A stretch of 64,000 nucleotides of DNA, taken from positions 298,517 through 362,516 of the forward strand of contig NZ_BMZP01000002.1 in the NCBI RefSeq assembly GCF_014652855.1, written 5' to 3'. This DNA comes from Novosphingobium pokkalii (GTDB lineage: Bacteria; Pseudomonadota; Alphaproteobacteria; Sphingomonadales; Sphingomonadaceae). This document shows, one piece after another, positions 15,775-24,571 of the stretch. The first letter of the stretch is position 1, and every line of letters starts with the position of its first letter. The position numbers and the translations under genes are program-made. Under the pieces are notes generated by a model. It was given only the letters and a program-made list of their open reading frames with translations. It was not told where the DNA came from and ran no database searches.

Positions 15775-18700
15775 TCAAAGCTGGAAGTCCGAAGCCTGGA
15801 GGTTGATCACGCCGTCCAGACGGATCCAGAAATCGGACAGCCCATCGCCGTTGGTATCGCCTTGGACATAGGTGTTGCCCGCCGTCTGGATATAGCGCAG
15901 CTCGCCTGCGACATGGTGGAACGCACTGTTGCCGATCCAGGTAAAGGCATCGTCGCCCACGGTGTTGGTGTTGGCATCCACCCCAATCAGCGAGATCAGG
16001 TCCTTCGACCCGCGCGAGAAATCGGTGATGCGATCGGCCGTGCTGGCCGTGTTGCCGCCGAAATCGCCGTCGCGGAAGATGAACTTGTCCGCCCCGGCGC
16101 CGCCGGTCAGCACGTCACGCCCGGCCCCGCCGATCAGGCGATCGTTGCCCGCGCCGCCATCCAGCGTGTTGCGCCCGGCATTGCCGGTGATCACGTTGGC
16201 GCCGCTGTTGCCGGTCACCACCAGGTTCTTGGTGCCGGTCAGCGTGACGTTGTCGACGTCCACGCCCATGGTGAAGCTGTGGTTCGAAGCCACCGTGACC
16301 ACGTCCGACAAGGCGAACCGGATGCCGCCCAGCGCTTCATACTTGCTGGCGTTGATGGTGATGCCGGTGGTGGCGTCGATTCCGGTCACCCCCGATCCGG
16401 CGAGGCCGGCGATCGCATCGACGCTGAGTGCGGCAATGGCAGCGCCGGTATCGACCAGCGTGATGGACCCACTGCTGATCAACTGGACATTGCCGAGCTG
16501 CGCGGCCTGTGCCGCCGTGAGGTTGAGCGCCCCGTCCGAAATCTCCACGGCATCGACCCCGTTGGCGTCCATCGCGGCAAACGCCGCCGGGGAAAGCGTG
16601 GCCAGTTCCGCCGCGCTGGCGGTGATGGTCACATCGTCTGCTGCGGTCAGGCGCATGGTCCCCAGCGCGGTGAACTGCGCCAGAGACAGCGTCAGGGTAT
16701 CGTCCTGCGCGTCGATCGCGCTGATCCCCCGCCCGGCCAGCCAGGCCAGTTCCGACGGCGCCAGGCCACCCAGCGTGGCGCCGGTTTCCGCCAGCACCAC
16801 ATTGCCGCCCACAAAGGTGTAATCGGCATAGCGCGACAGATCGGCCAGCCCCAGCGTCAGCGTGCCCTGGGTGATGGCAATGGCATCGATGCCATGCTGG
16901 CCCAGGATGGCGCGGGTCTGGTTGTCGAGCGAGGCGGCCTGTTGCGCGGTGAGATCGACCACCGCCAGATCCTGATAGGCAACATACATGCCGCCCATCG
17001 CGCTGACTTGCGCCAGCGAAAGATGCAGCGTGCCGTCCGTGGCATCGACCAGGCCAACCCCGCGCGCCGCCAGGCTTTCCAGCGCCTCGGGCGAAAGCGC
17101 CGCGATATTGGCGCCGGTGTCGGCCAGGGCGCGGCCATCGTATCCGGCCAGTTCCATGGTCCCCAGCGCCGCATATTGCGCCACCGACAGGCTCAGCGCG
17201 CCGAAAACCTGGAGGATGTCCACGCCCTGGGCCTGGAGCGCGGCAAAGTCGGACGGCGTGAGAGCGCCAATTTCCTCGGCACTCACCGTGGCGCGCACCG
17301 TCACGTCCGGATCGATCGCCAGTCCGCCAGCCGCCAGATGGCCCAGCGTGGCGAGATCGACATAAAGCGGTTCGCCCAGCGTGCCCACCTGATCCACCCC
17401 GGCCGTCACCAGCGCGGCGATATCCTGGGCGGAAAGCATGGCCAGCGCATCGCCGTTGAACCACAGCGTGACCGTGTCCGCCTGAGTCAGGGCGACGCTG
17501 CCCAGCGCCTGGAACTGCGTGAACGACAAGGTCAGGTGATCGTCGGTGGCGTCGATCCGGGTCACGCCGCTGTCGGCCAGGGTGGCAAGGGTTTCCTCGC
17601 CCAGAACCGCCAGCGCGCTGCCGGCATCGGCCAGCACCACGGGCTCGCCGGGCGCGAAGCCGATCCCGTCCTGCACCAGGCGCGACCAGGTTTCCACCGG
17701 CAGCGCCAGTTCGCCATCGGTGGCGTGCAGCATGGTGACGCCTTGTGCGGCCAGCGTATCGATCGCTTCGCGCGTCAGGCTGCCGAGCGTGGCGGGGGTA
17801 TCGGCCAGGGTCACGTCCCCGGCGCTGATCAGCGCGATATCGGCCAGGCGCAGCGCCTCGAACCCGGCCAGGTCGAACGCGACGGTGCCGCTGCTGACCA
17901 GGATCTGCGAGACGCCGAGCATGTCGAGCGTGGCAATGTCCGAATGCGACAGCCCGGCAAGGTGCGCGGCACTGTCAATCACCGCGATCGCGCCGGATTC
18001 CAGGTTGAAGTCAACCAGTGCAAGCGCCTGCGCCAGGGTGAGCGACGGGCTGGCGTTGCCCAGCGTGATCGAGTCGATGCCATGGCCGGCAAGGCCGGAG
18101 ATTTCGGCCGGCGTCATGGCGGCCAGTTCCGCAGGCGTGAGCGCCAGCGCAAAATCGCTGGCCTCGGCCAGGGTCATGCCGTCGAGCGCCTGGTACTGCG
18201 CCAGGGAAAGGGTCACGAGCGCGCCGTTATCGGCCAGGATATCGATCCCGGCGGCGGCGAGGTCTGCCAGGTTTGCCGGGGTCAGCGCGGCAAGCTGGGA
18301 TGCGCTGAGCTCCAGCGTCACCGTGTCGCTCGCCGTCAGCGCAATATCACCCTGGAGTGCGGCGAACTCGGCATAGGACAGCGTCAGCACGTCGTCGGTG
18401 GCATCGATCTGATGCACCCCGTCCTGCACAGCGGCGGTGAGCTGGGTAGCGAGCAGCGTGGCGAGCGCCGCGCCGGTGTCTGTCACGATATAGCCGGCGC
18501 CGCTGACATCGAGGGCATGCAGCGCGACATATTGCTCAACCGTCACGACCATCGGCAGGTTGTCGGCCACCACAAGGCTGACGCCGGCATCGGTCAGGCG
18601 CGCGAGATCGGCCTGGGTCAGCGTGGACAGGGCGGCCGCATCGTCTTCCAGTACCAGGCTGTCGCTGGCATTGAAGGCAATGCCGTCCAGCGCGCGGAAT

Positions 18701-21700
18701 GCGTCGAGGCCCAGCGTGATCTGGTTGTCCGTGGCATCGATCGCGTCCACGCCCAGATCGTGCAGCGCTTCGATCATGGCCACGCTCAGCATGCCCAGTT
18801 GGGCGCCGCTATCGGCCAGAGTGAACAGGGCCTGCGCGCTCACGCGCACGCTGCCCAGCGCATCGAGCTGTTCCAGGCTGAGCGACAGTGCGCTGTCGGT
18901 GACCGCAACGATGTCGATCCCGCGTGCCGCCAGGTCGCTCAGGGCGACAGGGCTCAGCGCTGCCAGCGCGGCGCCGCTATCGGCCAGGGTGACCGTGTCG
19001 CCGGTGGCAAATACCACGTTGCCCAGCGCATCGAGCTGGTCGAGCGAGACCTGCAAGGTGCCGAGGTCCGACGCCAGGGTATCGATGCCCAGGGCGGAAA
19101 GGCCGGTCAGGGTCTGTGCGCTGGTGCCGTCCAGCGCATCTTGCGAGGTGATCAGCGTGGCATCGCTGGCCGCCGTGATCGTGGCGTTGCCCAGGGCATC
19201 GAGCTGGTCCCAGGTCCACGCCAGTGTCCCTTGCGTGACGCCCACGGCGGTGAAGGGATAGACCAGCAGGGCGGCGATCTGCGTCGGTGTCAAGGCATTG
19301 AGCACGCTGGCGCTGTCGGCCAGAGTGGCGCCGTTGTCGTCGACGAACTGGATTCCCTCGCTGGCGTCGATCTGCGCTTTGGTGAAGACCAGGCCGTCAT
19401 CCTGCACATGGATGACCACCGAGCCCTTGCCCGCGAACGCGGCGATTTGTGCAGGCGTGAGATCGGAAATCGCGGCGCCCGCGTCTTCGATCACCAGAGT
19501 ATTGCCGTTGGCCGGCACCATGTCGCCAATCGCCAGGGCCTGCGCGGTATCGAGTGTCAGGGTCTGGCTGTTGGTCGCAAAAGTGTCCGCGCCGACGGCG
19601 GCCAGCGCAGCCCATTGCGTGGGGCTCAAGGCCCGGAGCGTGGCGGCATCATCCAGGACAGTCAAAGTGCTGCCGTCGGCGAGCGTCGCGCCGGTGAGAG
19701 CCAGCGCGTGTTCGGCATCGAATTCGCCGGACTGGTCGATGAACGAAACATGGTCCACCCCCTGGGCGACAAGGTCGGCCAGGGTTGCCGCAGACAGTCC
19801 GGCGATCGTCGCGCTGCTGTCGGCCAGGGTGATCGTGTCGTCGCTGGCCAGGGCCAGGCCGCCCAGCGCCTGGATCTGCGCGACGGTGAGCGCAAGGACA
19901 TGGTCGGTCGTGGCCAGGGCATCGACCCCGGTGGCGGCCAGATCGGAAAAGTCCTGCGCCGTAAGCGCGGCAAACTGCGCGCCGGTGGCGACGACGGTGA
20001 CCAGATCCCCAGCGGTGAGCGCCACGCTGCCCAGCGCCTGCACCTGTTCCAGCGAAAGCGTCAGCACGTTGTCGCTGGCATCGATGCCATCGAAGCCGCG
20101 TGTGGCCAGATCGGCGAGGGCAGCGGTGCCCAGCGCGGCAAGGTTGGCGCCGCTATCGGCCAGGGTGATCATGTCGCCGACGGTCAGCGTCACGCCGGCC
20201 AGGGCCTCGGCTTGTGCCACCGTCAGGTTCAGCGTGTCGTCGCTGGCATCGATCGCATCGATCCCGGCCGTGGTCAGCGCAGCCAGGTCCGTGGCCGAAA
20301 GGGCAGCCAGGTTGGCGCCGGTATCGGCCAGGGTGACGGTGTTGGCCGGGGTCAGCGCGATCGTGCCCAGCGCCTGGGCCTGCGCGACGGACAGCGCGAG
20401 GCTGCCGCCGCTGGCTTCGACGCGGTCGATCCCGGCCGTAGCCAGCGCGGCGATCTCGATGGCGGACAGCGCCTCCAGATGGGCGGCGCTATCCGACAGA
20501 ACGATCGTGTCGCTGCCGACCAAGGCTACGTTGCCCAGCGCCAGGGCCTGGGCAGCGGTGAGCGTCAGGGTGCCTCCGGTGGCATGGATCGTGTCGATCC
20601 CCGCGCCAGCCAGCGCGGCGATCTCGACGGAGGACAGGGCCTGGAGGTTGCTGGCCGTGTCGGCCAGCGTCACGCTGTCGGCTTGCGTCAGGGCGATGCT
20701 GTCGAGCGCCTGGAACTGCGCCACGGTCAGGCTCAGCGTATTGTCGCTGGCATCGATCCGGTCCACGCCGAGCAGCGCCAGATCTTCGATCGCGCCGGTC
20801 GAAAGCGCGGCCAGCGTGGCGCCGCTATCGGCCAGGGTAACGAGATCGGCAGCGGTCAGCGCGGTGCCGCTCTGGTCAACCGCCAGCGCCTGGTCGACGC
20901 TGAGCGCAAGCACATCGTCGGTCGCATCGATCCGGGTCACGCCGTGGAGATAGAGGTCTTCCAGCACCGTGCCGCTCACCACCGCGATCGCGGCGCCGGT
21001 GTCGGCCAGCACGGCGGTGTTTCCGGTCAGCCACAGGTTGTTGGTGAGCAGGGCCTGGCCTTGCGCCACGGACAGCATCGGCTCGCCGTTGGTCGGGCCG
21101 AGCAGGTCTACACCGGCGGTTGCCAGGGCAGCGAGCTGCGCCGGAGTCAGCGCTTCGATTTCGGCCACCGTGCCTTGCGCGATCACCGTGTTGCCTGCGG
21201 TCAGCGCCATGGTGCCCAGTGCATCGATCTGCGCGAACGACAGCGTCAGGCTGCCGTCGGTGGCATCGATCGCATCGAAGCCGGCGCTGGCCAGCGCGGC
21301 GATCTGGCCGGTCGTCAGCGCCGCGAGGTTGGCGCCGGTATCGGCCAGAGTCACCGTGTCGCTGGCGGTCAGCGCCACGCTGCCCAGCGCCTGGGCCTGG
21401 TCCACGGTCAGGCTCAGCGTGTTGTCGCTGGCATCGATGCGGTCCACCCCCAGCGTGCCCAGCTCGGCAATGGCGCTGGCTGAAAGCGCGGCAATGGCCG
21501 TGCCGGTATCGGCAAGCGTGACCACGTCGCCGCTGGCCAGTTCCACCGTTCCGAGCCCCTGCAACTGGGCCACGGTCAGGCTGAGCACATTGTCGGTCGT
21601 GTCGATCTTGTCGATCCCGGCGTCGGCCAGGGCGGCAATGTCGTCTGCCGACAGCGCGGCAAGGTTGGCGCCGGTGTCGGCCAGCGTGACGACGTCACCC

Positions 21701-22428
21701 GCCGCCAGTTCCACGGTGCCGAGCGCCTGGAACTGCGCTACGCTCAGCGTCAGCACATCGTCGGTGGCGTTGACCCTGTCAAAGCCCGCGGCGGCAAGGC
21801 CCGCGATCTCGGCCACGCTGAGCGCGCCGATGCTGGCGCCCGTGCCCGAAAGGGTGAGGACATCGTTCGCGGCCACGGTGATGCTGCCCAGCGCCTGGTA
21901 CTGCGCAAGGGTGAGCGAGAGGACGTTGTTGGTGGCGTCGAGCTGGTCCACCCCGGCGGCGGCGAGGGCCGCGATCTGGGTGGCGGTGAGCGCCGAAAGG
22001 GTCGTTCCGGTGTCAACCAGCGTGACGGTGTCGCTGGCCGTCAGCGCCACGGTGCCCAGCGCCTGGAACTGCGCAACGGTGAGGTCCAGTGCGTCGTCGG
22101 TGGCGTCGATCTTGTCGATCCCGGCATCGGCCAGGGCGGCAATGTCCGTGGCCGAAAGCGTGGCGATGTTGGCACTGGTGTCAGCCAGCGTGATGACATC
22201 GCCCGCGGCCAGCGTGACCACGCCGAGTGCCTGGTACTGGGCCACGCTCAGGCTCAACACGTTGTCAGTGGCGTTGATCTTGTCGATCCCGTTCGCCGCA
22301 AGGTTGCCAATGGCCACTGCCGACAGAGCGGCGATGTTGGCACCGGTATCGGCCAGGGTGACGGTATCGCTCGACGAATAGGGCGCGTTGGCGTTGTAGG
22401 CCGACACTGTGACGGAGAAAGTCGCCAT
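15775..22428 (-). CDS. Very large RTX protein built of 36 repeats of about 56 residues
   Basis: From ATG 22428 (MATFSVTVSAYN) the protein has 2217 residues. After about 20 residues come 36 consecutive repeats of 54-58 residues (to about residue 2035) with the pattern D-T-V-T-L-A-D-T-G-A-x-L-A-A-L-S ... I-A-A-L-A-A-A-G-I-D-x-I-D-A-T-D ... L-S-V-A-Q-x-Q-A-L-G. Residues about 2065-2115 hold RTX nonapeptides (GNAGRNTLDGGAGNDRLIGGAGRDVL). They are followed by DKFIFRDGDFGG and TADRITDFSRGSKDLI, the serralysin-type C-terminal domain used for type I secretion, and a last 70-residue tail ending in FQL. It is Ca-binding, almost Cys-free and probably extracellular, as an adhesin or surface/biofilm protein. 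No T1SS genes are nearby. The function of the 56-residue repeat is unknown to me. Confidence 0.9.
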   Translation of the reverse strand: MATFSVTVSAYNANAPYSSSDTVTLADTGANIAALSAVAIGNLAANGIDKINATDNVLSLSVAQYQALGVVTLAAGDVITLADTSANIATLSATDIAALADAGIDKIDATDDALDLTVAQFQALGTVALTASDTVTLVDTGTTLSALTATQIAALAAAGVDQLDATNNVLSLTLAQYQALGSITVAANDVLTLSGTGASIGALSVAEIAGLAAAGFDRVNATDDVLTLSVAQFQALGTVELAAGDVVTLADTGANLAALSADDIAALADAGIDKIDTTDNVLSLTVAQLQGLGTVELASGDVVTLADTGTAIAALSASAIAELGTLGVDRIDASDNTLSLTVDQAQALGSVALTASDTVTLADTGANLAALTTGQIAALASAGFDAIDATDGSLTLSFAQIDALGTMALTAGNTVIAQGTVAEIEALTPAQLAALATAGVDLLGPTNGEPMLSVAQGQALLTNNLWLTGNTAVLADTGAAIAVVSGTVLEDLYLHGVTRIDATDDVLALSVDQALAVDQSGTALTAADLVTLADSGATLAALSTGAIEDLALLGVDRIDASDNTLSLTVAQFQALDSIALTQADSVTLADTASNLQALSSVEIAALAGAGIDTIHATGGTLTLTAAQALALGNVALVGSDTIVLSDSAAHLEALSAIEIAALATAGIDRVEASGGSLALSVAQAQALGTIALTPANTVTLADTGANLAALSATDLAALTTAGIDAIDASDDTLNLTVAQAEALAGVTLTVGDMITLADSGANLAALGTAALADLATRGFDGIDASDNVLTLSLEQVQALGSVALTAGDLVTVVATGAQFAALTAQDFSDLAATGVDALATTDHVLALTVAQIQALGGLALASDDTITLADSSATIAGLSAATLADLVAQGVDHVSFIDQSGEFDAEHALALTGATLADGSTLTVLDDAATLRALSPTQWAALAAVGADTFATNSQTLTLDTAQALAIGDMVPANGNTLVIEDAGAAISDLTPAQIAAFAGKGSVVIHVQDDGLVFTKAQIDASEGIQFVDDNGATLADSASVLNALTPTQIAALLVYPFTAVGVTQGTLAWTWDQLDALGNATITAASDATLITSQDALDGTSAQTLTGLSALGIDTLASDLGTLQVSLDQLDALGNVVFATGDTVTLADSGAALAALSPVALSDLAARGIDIVAVTDSALSLSLEQLDALGSVRVSAQALFTLADSGAQLGMLSVAMIEALHDLGVDAIDATDNQITLGLDAFRALDGIAFNASDSLVLEDDAAALSTLTQADLARLTDAGVSLVVADNLPMVVTVEQYVALHALDVSGAGYIVTDTGAALATLLATQLTAAVQDGVHQIDATDDVLTLSYAEFAALQGDIALTASDTVTLELSASQLAALTPANLADLAAAGIDILADNGALVTLSLAQYQALDGMTLAEASDFALALTPAELAAMTPAEISGLAGHGIDSITLGNASPSLTLAQALALVDFNLESGAIAVIDSAAHLAGLSHSDIATLDMLGVSQILVSSGTVAFDLAGFEALRLADIALISAGDVTLADTPATLGSLTREAIDTLAAQGVTMLHATDGELALPVETWSRLVQDGIGFAPGEPVVLADAGSALAVLGEETLATLADSGVTRIDATDDHLTLSFTQFQALGSVALTQADTVTLWFNGDALAMLSAQDIAALVTAGVDQVGTLGEPLYVDLATLGHLAAGGLAIDPDVTVRATVSAEEIGALTPSDFAALQAQGVDILQVFGALSLSVAQYAALGTMELAGYDGRALADTGANIAALSPEALESLAARGVGLVDATDGTLHLSLAQVSAMGGMYVAYQDLAVVDLTAQQAASLDNQTRAILGQHGIDAIAITQGTLTLGLADLSRYADYTFVGGNVVLAETGATLGGLAPSELAWLAGRGISAIDAQDDTLTLSLAQFTALGTMRLTAADDVTITASAAELATLSPAAFAAMDANGVDAVEISDGALNLTAAQAAQLGNVQLISSGSITLVDTGAAIAALSVDAIAGLAGSGVTGIDATTGITINASKYEALGGIRFALSDVVTVASNHSFTMGVDVDNVTLTGTKNLVVTGNSGANVITGNAGRNTLDGGAGNDRLIGGAGRDVLTGGAGADKFIFRDGDFGGNTASTADRITDFSRGSKDLISLIGVDANTNTVGDDAFTWIGNSAFHHVAGELRYIQTAGNTYVQGDTNGDGLSDFWIRLDGVINLQASDFQL
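16320..22368 (-). repeat. In-gene array of 36 tandem repeats of about 168 bp
   Basis: The coding sequence of the RTX protein is a tandem array with a period near 168 bp. Repeats at the 5' end (higher coordinates, about 20.0-22.4 kb) stay close to one consensus, while those between about 16.3 and 19.9 kb are much more divergent. This suggests newer copies added near the N-terminus. Because of codon use, one frame on the opposite strand is free of stops for most of the array; it is not a gene. Confidence 0.9.
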
Positions 22429-22820
22429 TTCTTGACACCTCAGGGCGTTGAAAAGACCATGGCAAACCGCTTCCTGCTCGCGGAAATGGGCCGCCAGGCG
22501 TGTTGATCCACCAGGCGGATGCCCGGCGGCGCTGTTGTCACGAGGTTCGGCGGAACTTATGCAAAATTGTTGGAATCGGCACAATATTGGATCACTTGCG
22601 CTGATTGCTAAGTCTATTCACCAATACTGACAGATCGTGTCCGCTGAACTTCATTCGCGGTTGGACATGCCCGGTTCACGGTGAATTTGTTTCCATGATT
22701 GTCTACGCAAAACTACGCCGGGATTTTGCGGATGCCCTGATGCCGGGCGGCGCACATGCGCGCCGGGAAGCGCCGGCAGCAAAGCCACGCCTTTGGAAAA
22801 GCACAGGAAATGTAGGGGAG
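22429..22820. other. 392-base upstream region of the RTX gene
   Basis: No gene fits here. The part from about 22550 to 22700 is clearly AT-richer than its surroundings and probably carries the promoter of the RTX gene on the minus strand; I cannot pick a confident -35/-10 pair. A purine-rich AGGTGT lies about 6-12 bases before the RTX start codon as ribosome binding site. The in-frame extension upstream to 22584 lacks protein-like composition. Confidence 0.5.
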
Positions 22821-22897
22821 TGGCGCACCCGACAGGATTCGAACCTGTGACCCCTGCCTTCGGAGGGCAGTACTCTATCCAGCTGAGCTACGGGTGC
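22821..22897 (-). tRNA. tRNA-Arg (anticodon CCG)
   Basis: Read on the minus strand, the 77-nt gene starts GCACCCG and ends with the complementary CGGGTGC, discriminator G and an encoded CCA. The D arm (GCTC-AGCTGGATA-GAGT), anticodon stem CTGCC/GGCAG with loop CTCCGAA (anticodon CCG) and T arm with GGTTCGAATCC are all intact. It decodes CGG, a common Arg codon in this GC-rich genome. Confidence 0.97.
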
Positions 22898-23021
22898 GTG
22901 AAGTGGCGCCCTAGCAGTGCCGCGCGGGCCATGCCAGCGCTTTTTGCGCGAGGTGGGCATGGGGGTGCGGCGCGGTGGAAAATTAGGATTCGGTTAACAA
23001 TCGAGGCCTAGCGTTTCGGCC

Positions 23022-23528
23022 ATGGAACAGCCCCCCTTCCAGTCCTTTCGCGCGGCTCGTGATCCGGAGCTTGAGCGCATCGTGCCGGAATCGCCGGACC
23101 GCAATGCCGCGCTCTTTCTGCCGGGCCGGGCGGGTGACGTGCTCGGCGCCGATCGGCTGGCAGCGCGGGCGCGCCTCGCCGGCACTTCGCCGCTCGACAC
23201 GGTGTGGACGGCGCTGCACGAAGCAGCGCGTGCCGTGGCGCACCTCGCCGGGCAGGCGCCGGAACCGCTGCGGCCCGATGTGCGCAACTTTCCCGCGATC
23301 ATGCGCGCCACGGGCGGCTGGCGCGCAGAGCAGGCGCGGCAGGGCATCGAAGACCTGGCGGCCGTGCTGCAACCGGGCCTGCGCGCGCTGATTGCCGCGC
23401 AGGGCCATGCCCCGCCGGGAGCGCTGCAATCCGCAGCCCAGGCCTTGTGGCAGGAATTCCAGACAGCGCGCGCCGCACTGCTCGATCTCATCCCGCCGCT
23501 GAACCTGCGTCCGCACGATCGGGGTTAG
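23022..23528 (+). CDS. Conserved hypothetical protein
   Basis: A 168-residue soluble protein starting MEQPPFQSFRAARDPEL, acidic at the N-terminus and Ala/Leu/Arg-rich and helical later (FPAIMRATGGWRAEQARQGIEDLAA). There is no signal peptide, TM segment or known motif. It is 42 bases upstream of mmcB on the same strand, but a LexA box and separate promoter lie between them. Function unknown. Confidence 0.65.
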   Translation: MEQPPFQSFRAARDPELERIVPESPDRNAALFLPGRAGDVLGADRLAARARLAGTSPLDTVWTALHEAARAVAHLAGQAPEPLRPDVRNFPAIMRATGGWRAEQARQGIEDLAAVLQPGLRALIAAQGHAPPGALQSAAQALWQEFQTARAALLDLIPPLNLRPHDRG

Positions 23529-23542
23529 CCACGGCTTTACCT

Positions 23543-23557
23543 GTTCGCATTATGTTC
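23543..23557 (+). promoter_or_regulatory. LexA (SOS) box upstream of mmcB
   Basis: GTTC (23543-23546), seven bases GCATTAT, then GTTC (23554-23557) is a perfect match to the alphaproteobacterial SOS box GTTC-N7-GTTC. It ends 13 bases before the mmcB ATG at 23571, where bound LexA would block transcription. mmcB is a known SOS gene in Caulobacter, which fits. Confidence 0.8.
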
Positions 23558-23570
23558 CTAATCTGGCGGC

Positions 23571-24068
23571 ATGCCTGATTCGCTCGTTTCCGCCACCGTG
23601 CCAGCAGCCCCAGCCGACGCTTTGGCGGTGGCGCGGGGCATTGCCCGCCTGTTTGCCCGCAACGATATCTGGTGCCTTTCGGAAATGCCGCTGCGCAATG
23701 GGCGGCGGGCAGACCTGATGGGCATCGATGGCAAGGGGCGGGTGGTGATCGTGGAAATCAAGGTGAGCCGCGCCGATCTGCTGGGTGATGCCAAGTGGCC
23801 GGAATACCTCGATCATTGCGATCGGTTCTACTGGGGCCTGGCGCCGCATCTCGATCGCACGGTGCTCAACGATCCGGCGTTCCTGCCGCAGGCCTGCGGA
23901 ATCATCGTGGCCGATGGGTATGATGCCGAAATCCTGCGACCCGCGCCCAGCCTGCCGCTGGCCGCCGCACGCCGCAAGGTGGAAGTGGAACGCCTGGCGC
24001 GCGCCGCGTTGCGTCGTCAAGTCGTGGCGGCCGACCCGCACTGTGCCACCTGGGCCATGGAATCCTGA
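23571..24068 (+). CDS. mmcB: MmcB family DNA repair protein
   Basis: A 165-residue protein of the MmcB family, described in Caulobacter as an SOS-induced putative endonuclease needed for mitomycin C resistance. The sequence shows a nuclease-like core: MPLRNGRRADLMGID, then VVIVEIKVSRADLL with the E-x-K pair of PD-(D/E)xK-type folds, and DHCDRFYWGL. The acidic D in the RADLMG segment, E and K would be the metal-binding set (inference). It is controlled by the LexA box directly upstream and converges with the HTH protein gene 9 bases away. Confidence 0.88.
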   Translation: MPDSLVSATVPAAPADALAVARGIARLFARNDIWCLSEMPLRNGRRADLMGIDGKGRVVIVEIKVSRADLLGDAKWPEYLDHCDRFYWGLAPHLDRTVLNDPAFLPQACGIIVADGYDAEILRPAPSLPLAAARRKVEVERLARAALRRQVVAADPHCATWAMES

Positions 24069-24077
24069 AGACCGCGT

Positions 24078-24494
24078 TCAGGCCGGCGCCGGCTGGCCGG
24101 CCCGCAGAATCTTGGAAACCAGCGCTTGCGAAATGCCGAGCACGCGGGCGGTTTCGGTCTGGGTGAGGCCGCGCGCCGCGAGCGCGAGAATCTGCGCATC
24201 GCGTGCGGCGCGGGCCTGCGCGCCGCTGCGCCCCGGCACTGGGGGCTGATCGGCCCCGGCGATCTCCCGCGTCGCCTGCGCCAGCCCCGGGCCAAGGATA
24301 TCGTGCGTAGCGGTGCGGCCATCGGTGCCGCTGGTGCTCAGCCGGGCAAGGCCGGTGACCTTGTCGATGGACAGCGTGCAGCGCGCAACGGCCGGGTCAT
24401 CCATGGCCTGCGCCAGCAAGGCGCCAACGGCGCTGGCCAGGCCTGCGTCATCGGCAGTCTTCTCGGCATTCCGCTTGCGTTTCTTGCCCATCAC
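24078..24494 (-). CDS. Small helix-turn-helix protein
   Basis: A 138-residue protein with a basic start (MMGKKRKRNAEK), a central region with beta-like segments, and a C-terminal HTH: RDAQILALAARGLTQTETARVLGISQALVSKILRAG (residues about 98-133), where GLTQTETARVLGIS is a clear resolvase/Sigma70-like helix-turn-helix. It may be a small DNA-binding regulator; its targets are unknown. Start could also be the second Met (24491). It lies downstream of the sensory operon on the same strand, 77 bases away. Confidence 0.7.
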   Translation of the reverse strand: MMGKKRKRNAEKTADDAGLASAVGALLAQAMDDPAVARCTLSIDKVTGLARLSTSGTDGRTATHDILGPGLAQATREIAGADQPPVPGRSGAQARAARDAQILALAARGLTQTETARVLGISQALVSKILRAGQPAPA

Positions 24495-24571
24495 CAGCTC
24501 CCGGCTGCGGCATCATCACGGAAAAGTATTCGTTATAGTATTTGTATCACGCCGGGCTGCGGTGGCAAGGC

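Noticed and set aside
15697..21483. Open frame of 1928 codons on the plus strand through the RTX array
   Set aside because: It is the complement of the repeat gene; codon bias removes stops from this frame. The sequence lacks any protein-like motif, and the minus-strand reading explains all of the region.
16320..22368. CRISPR array in the repeats at 16-22 kb
   Set aside because: The repeats are about 168 bp, contiguous and coding without spacers; no cas genes are present.
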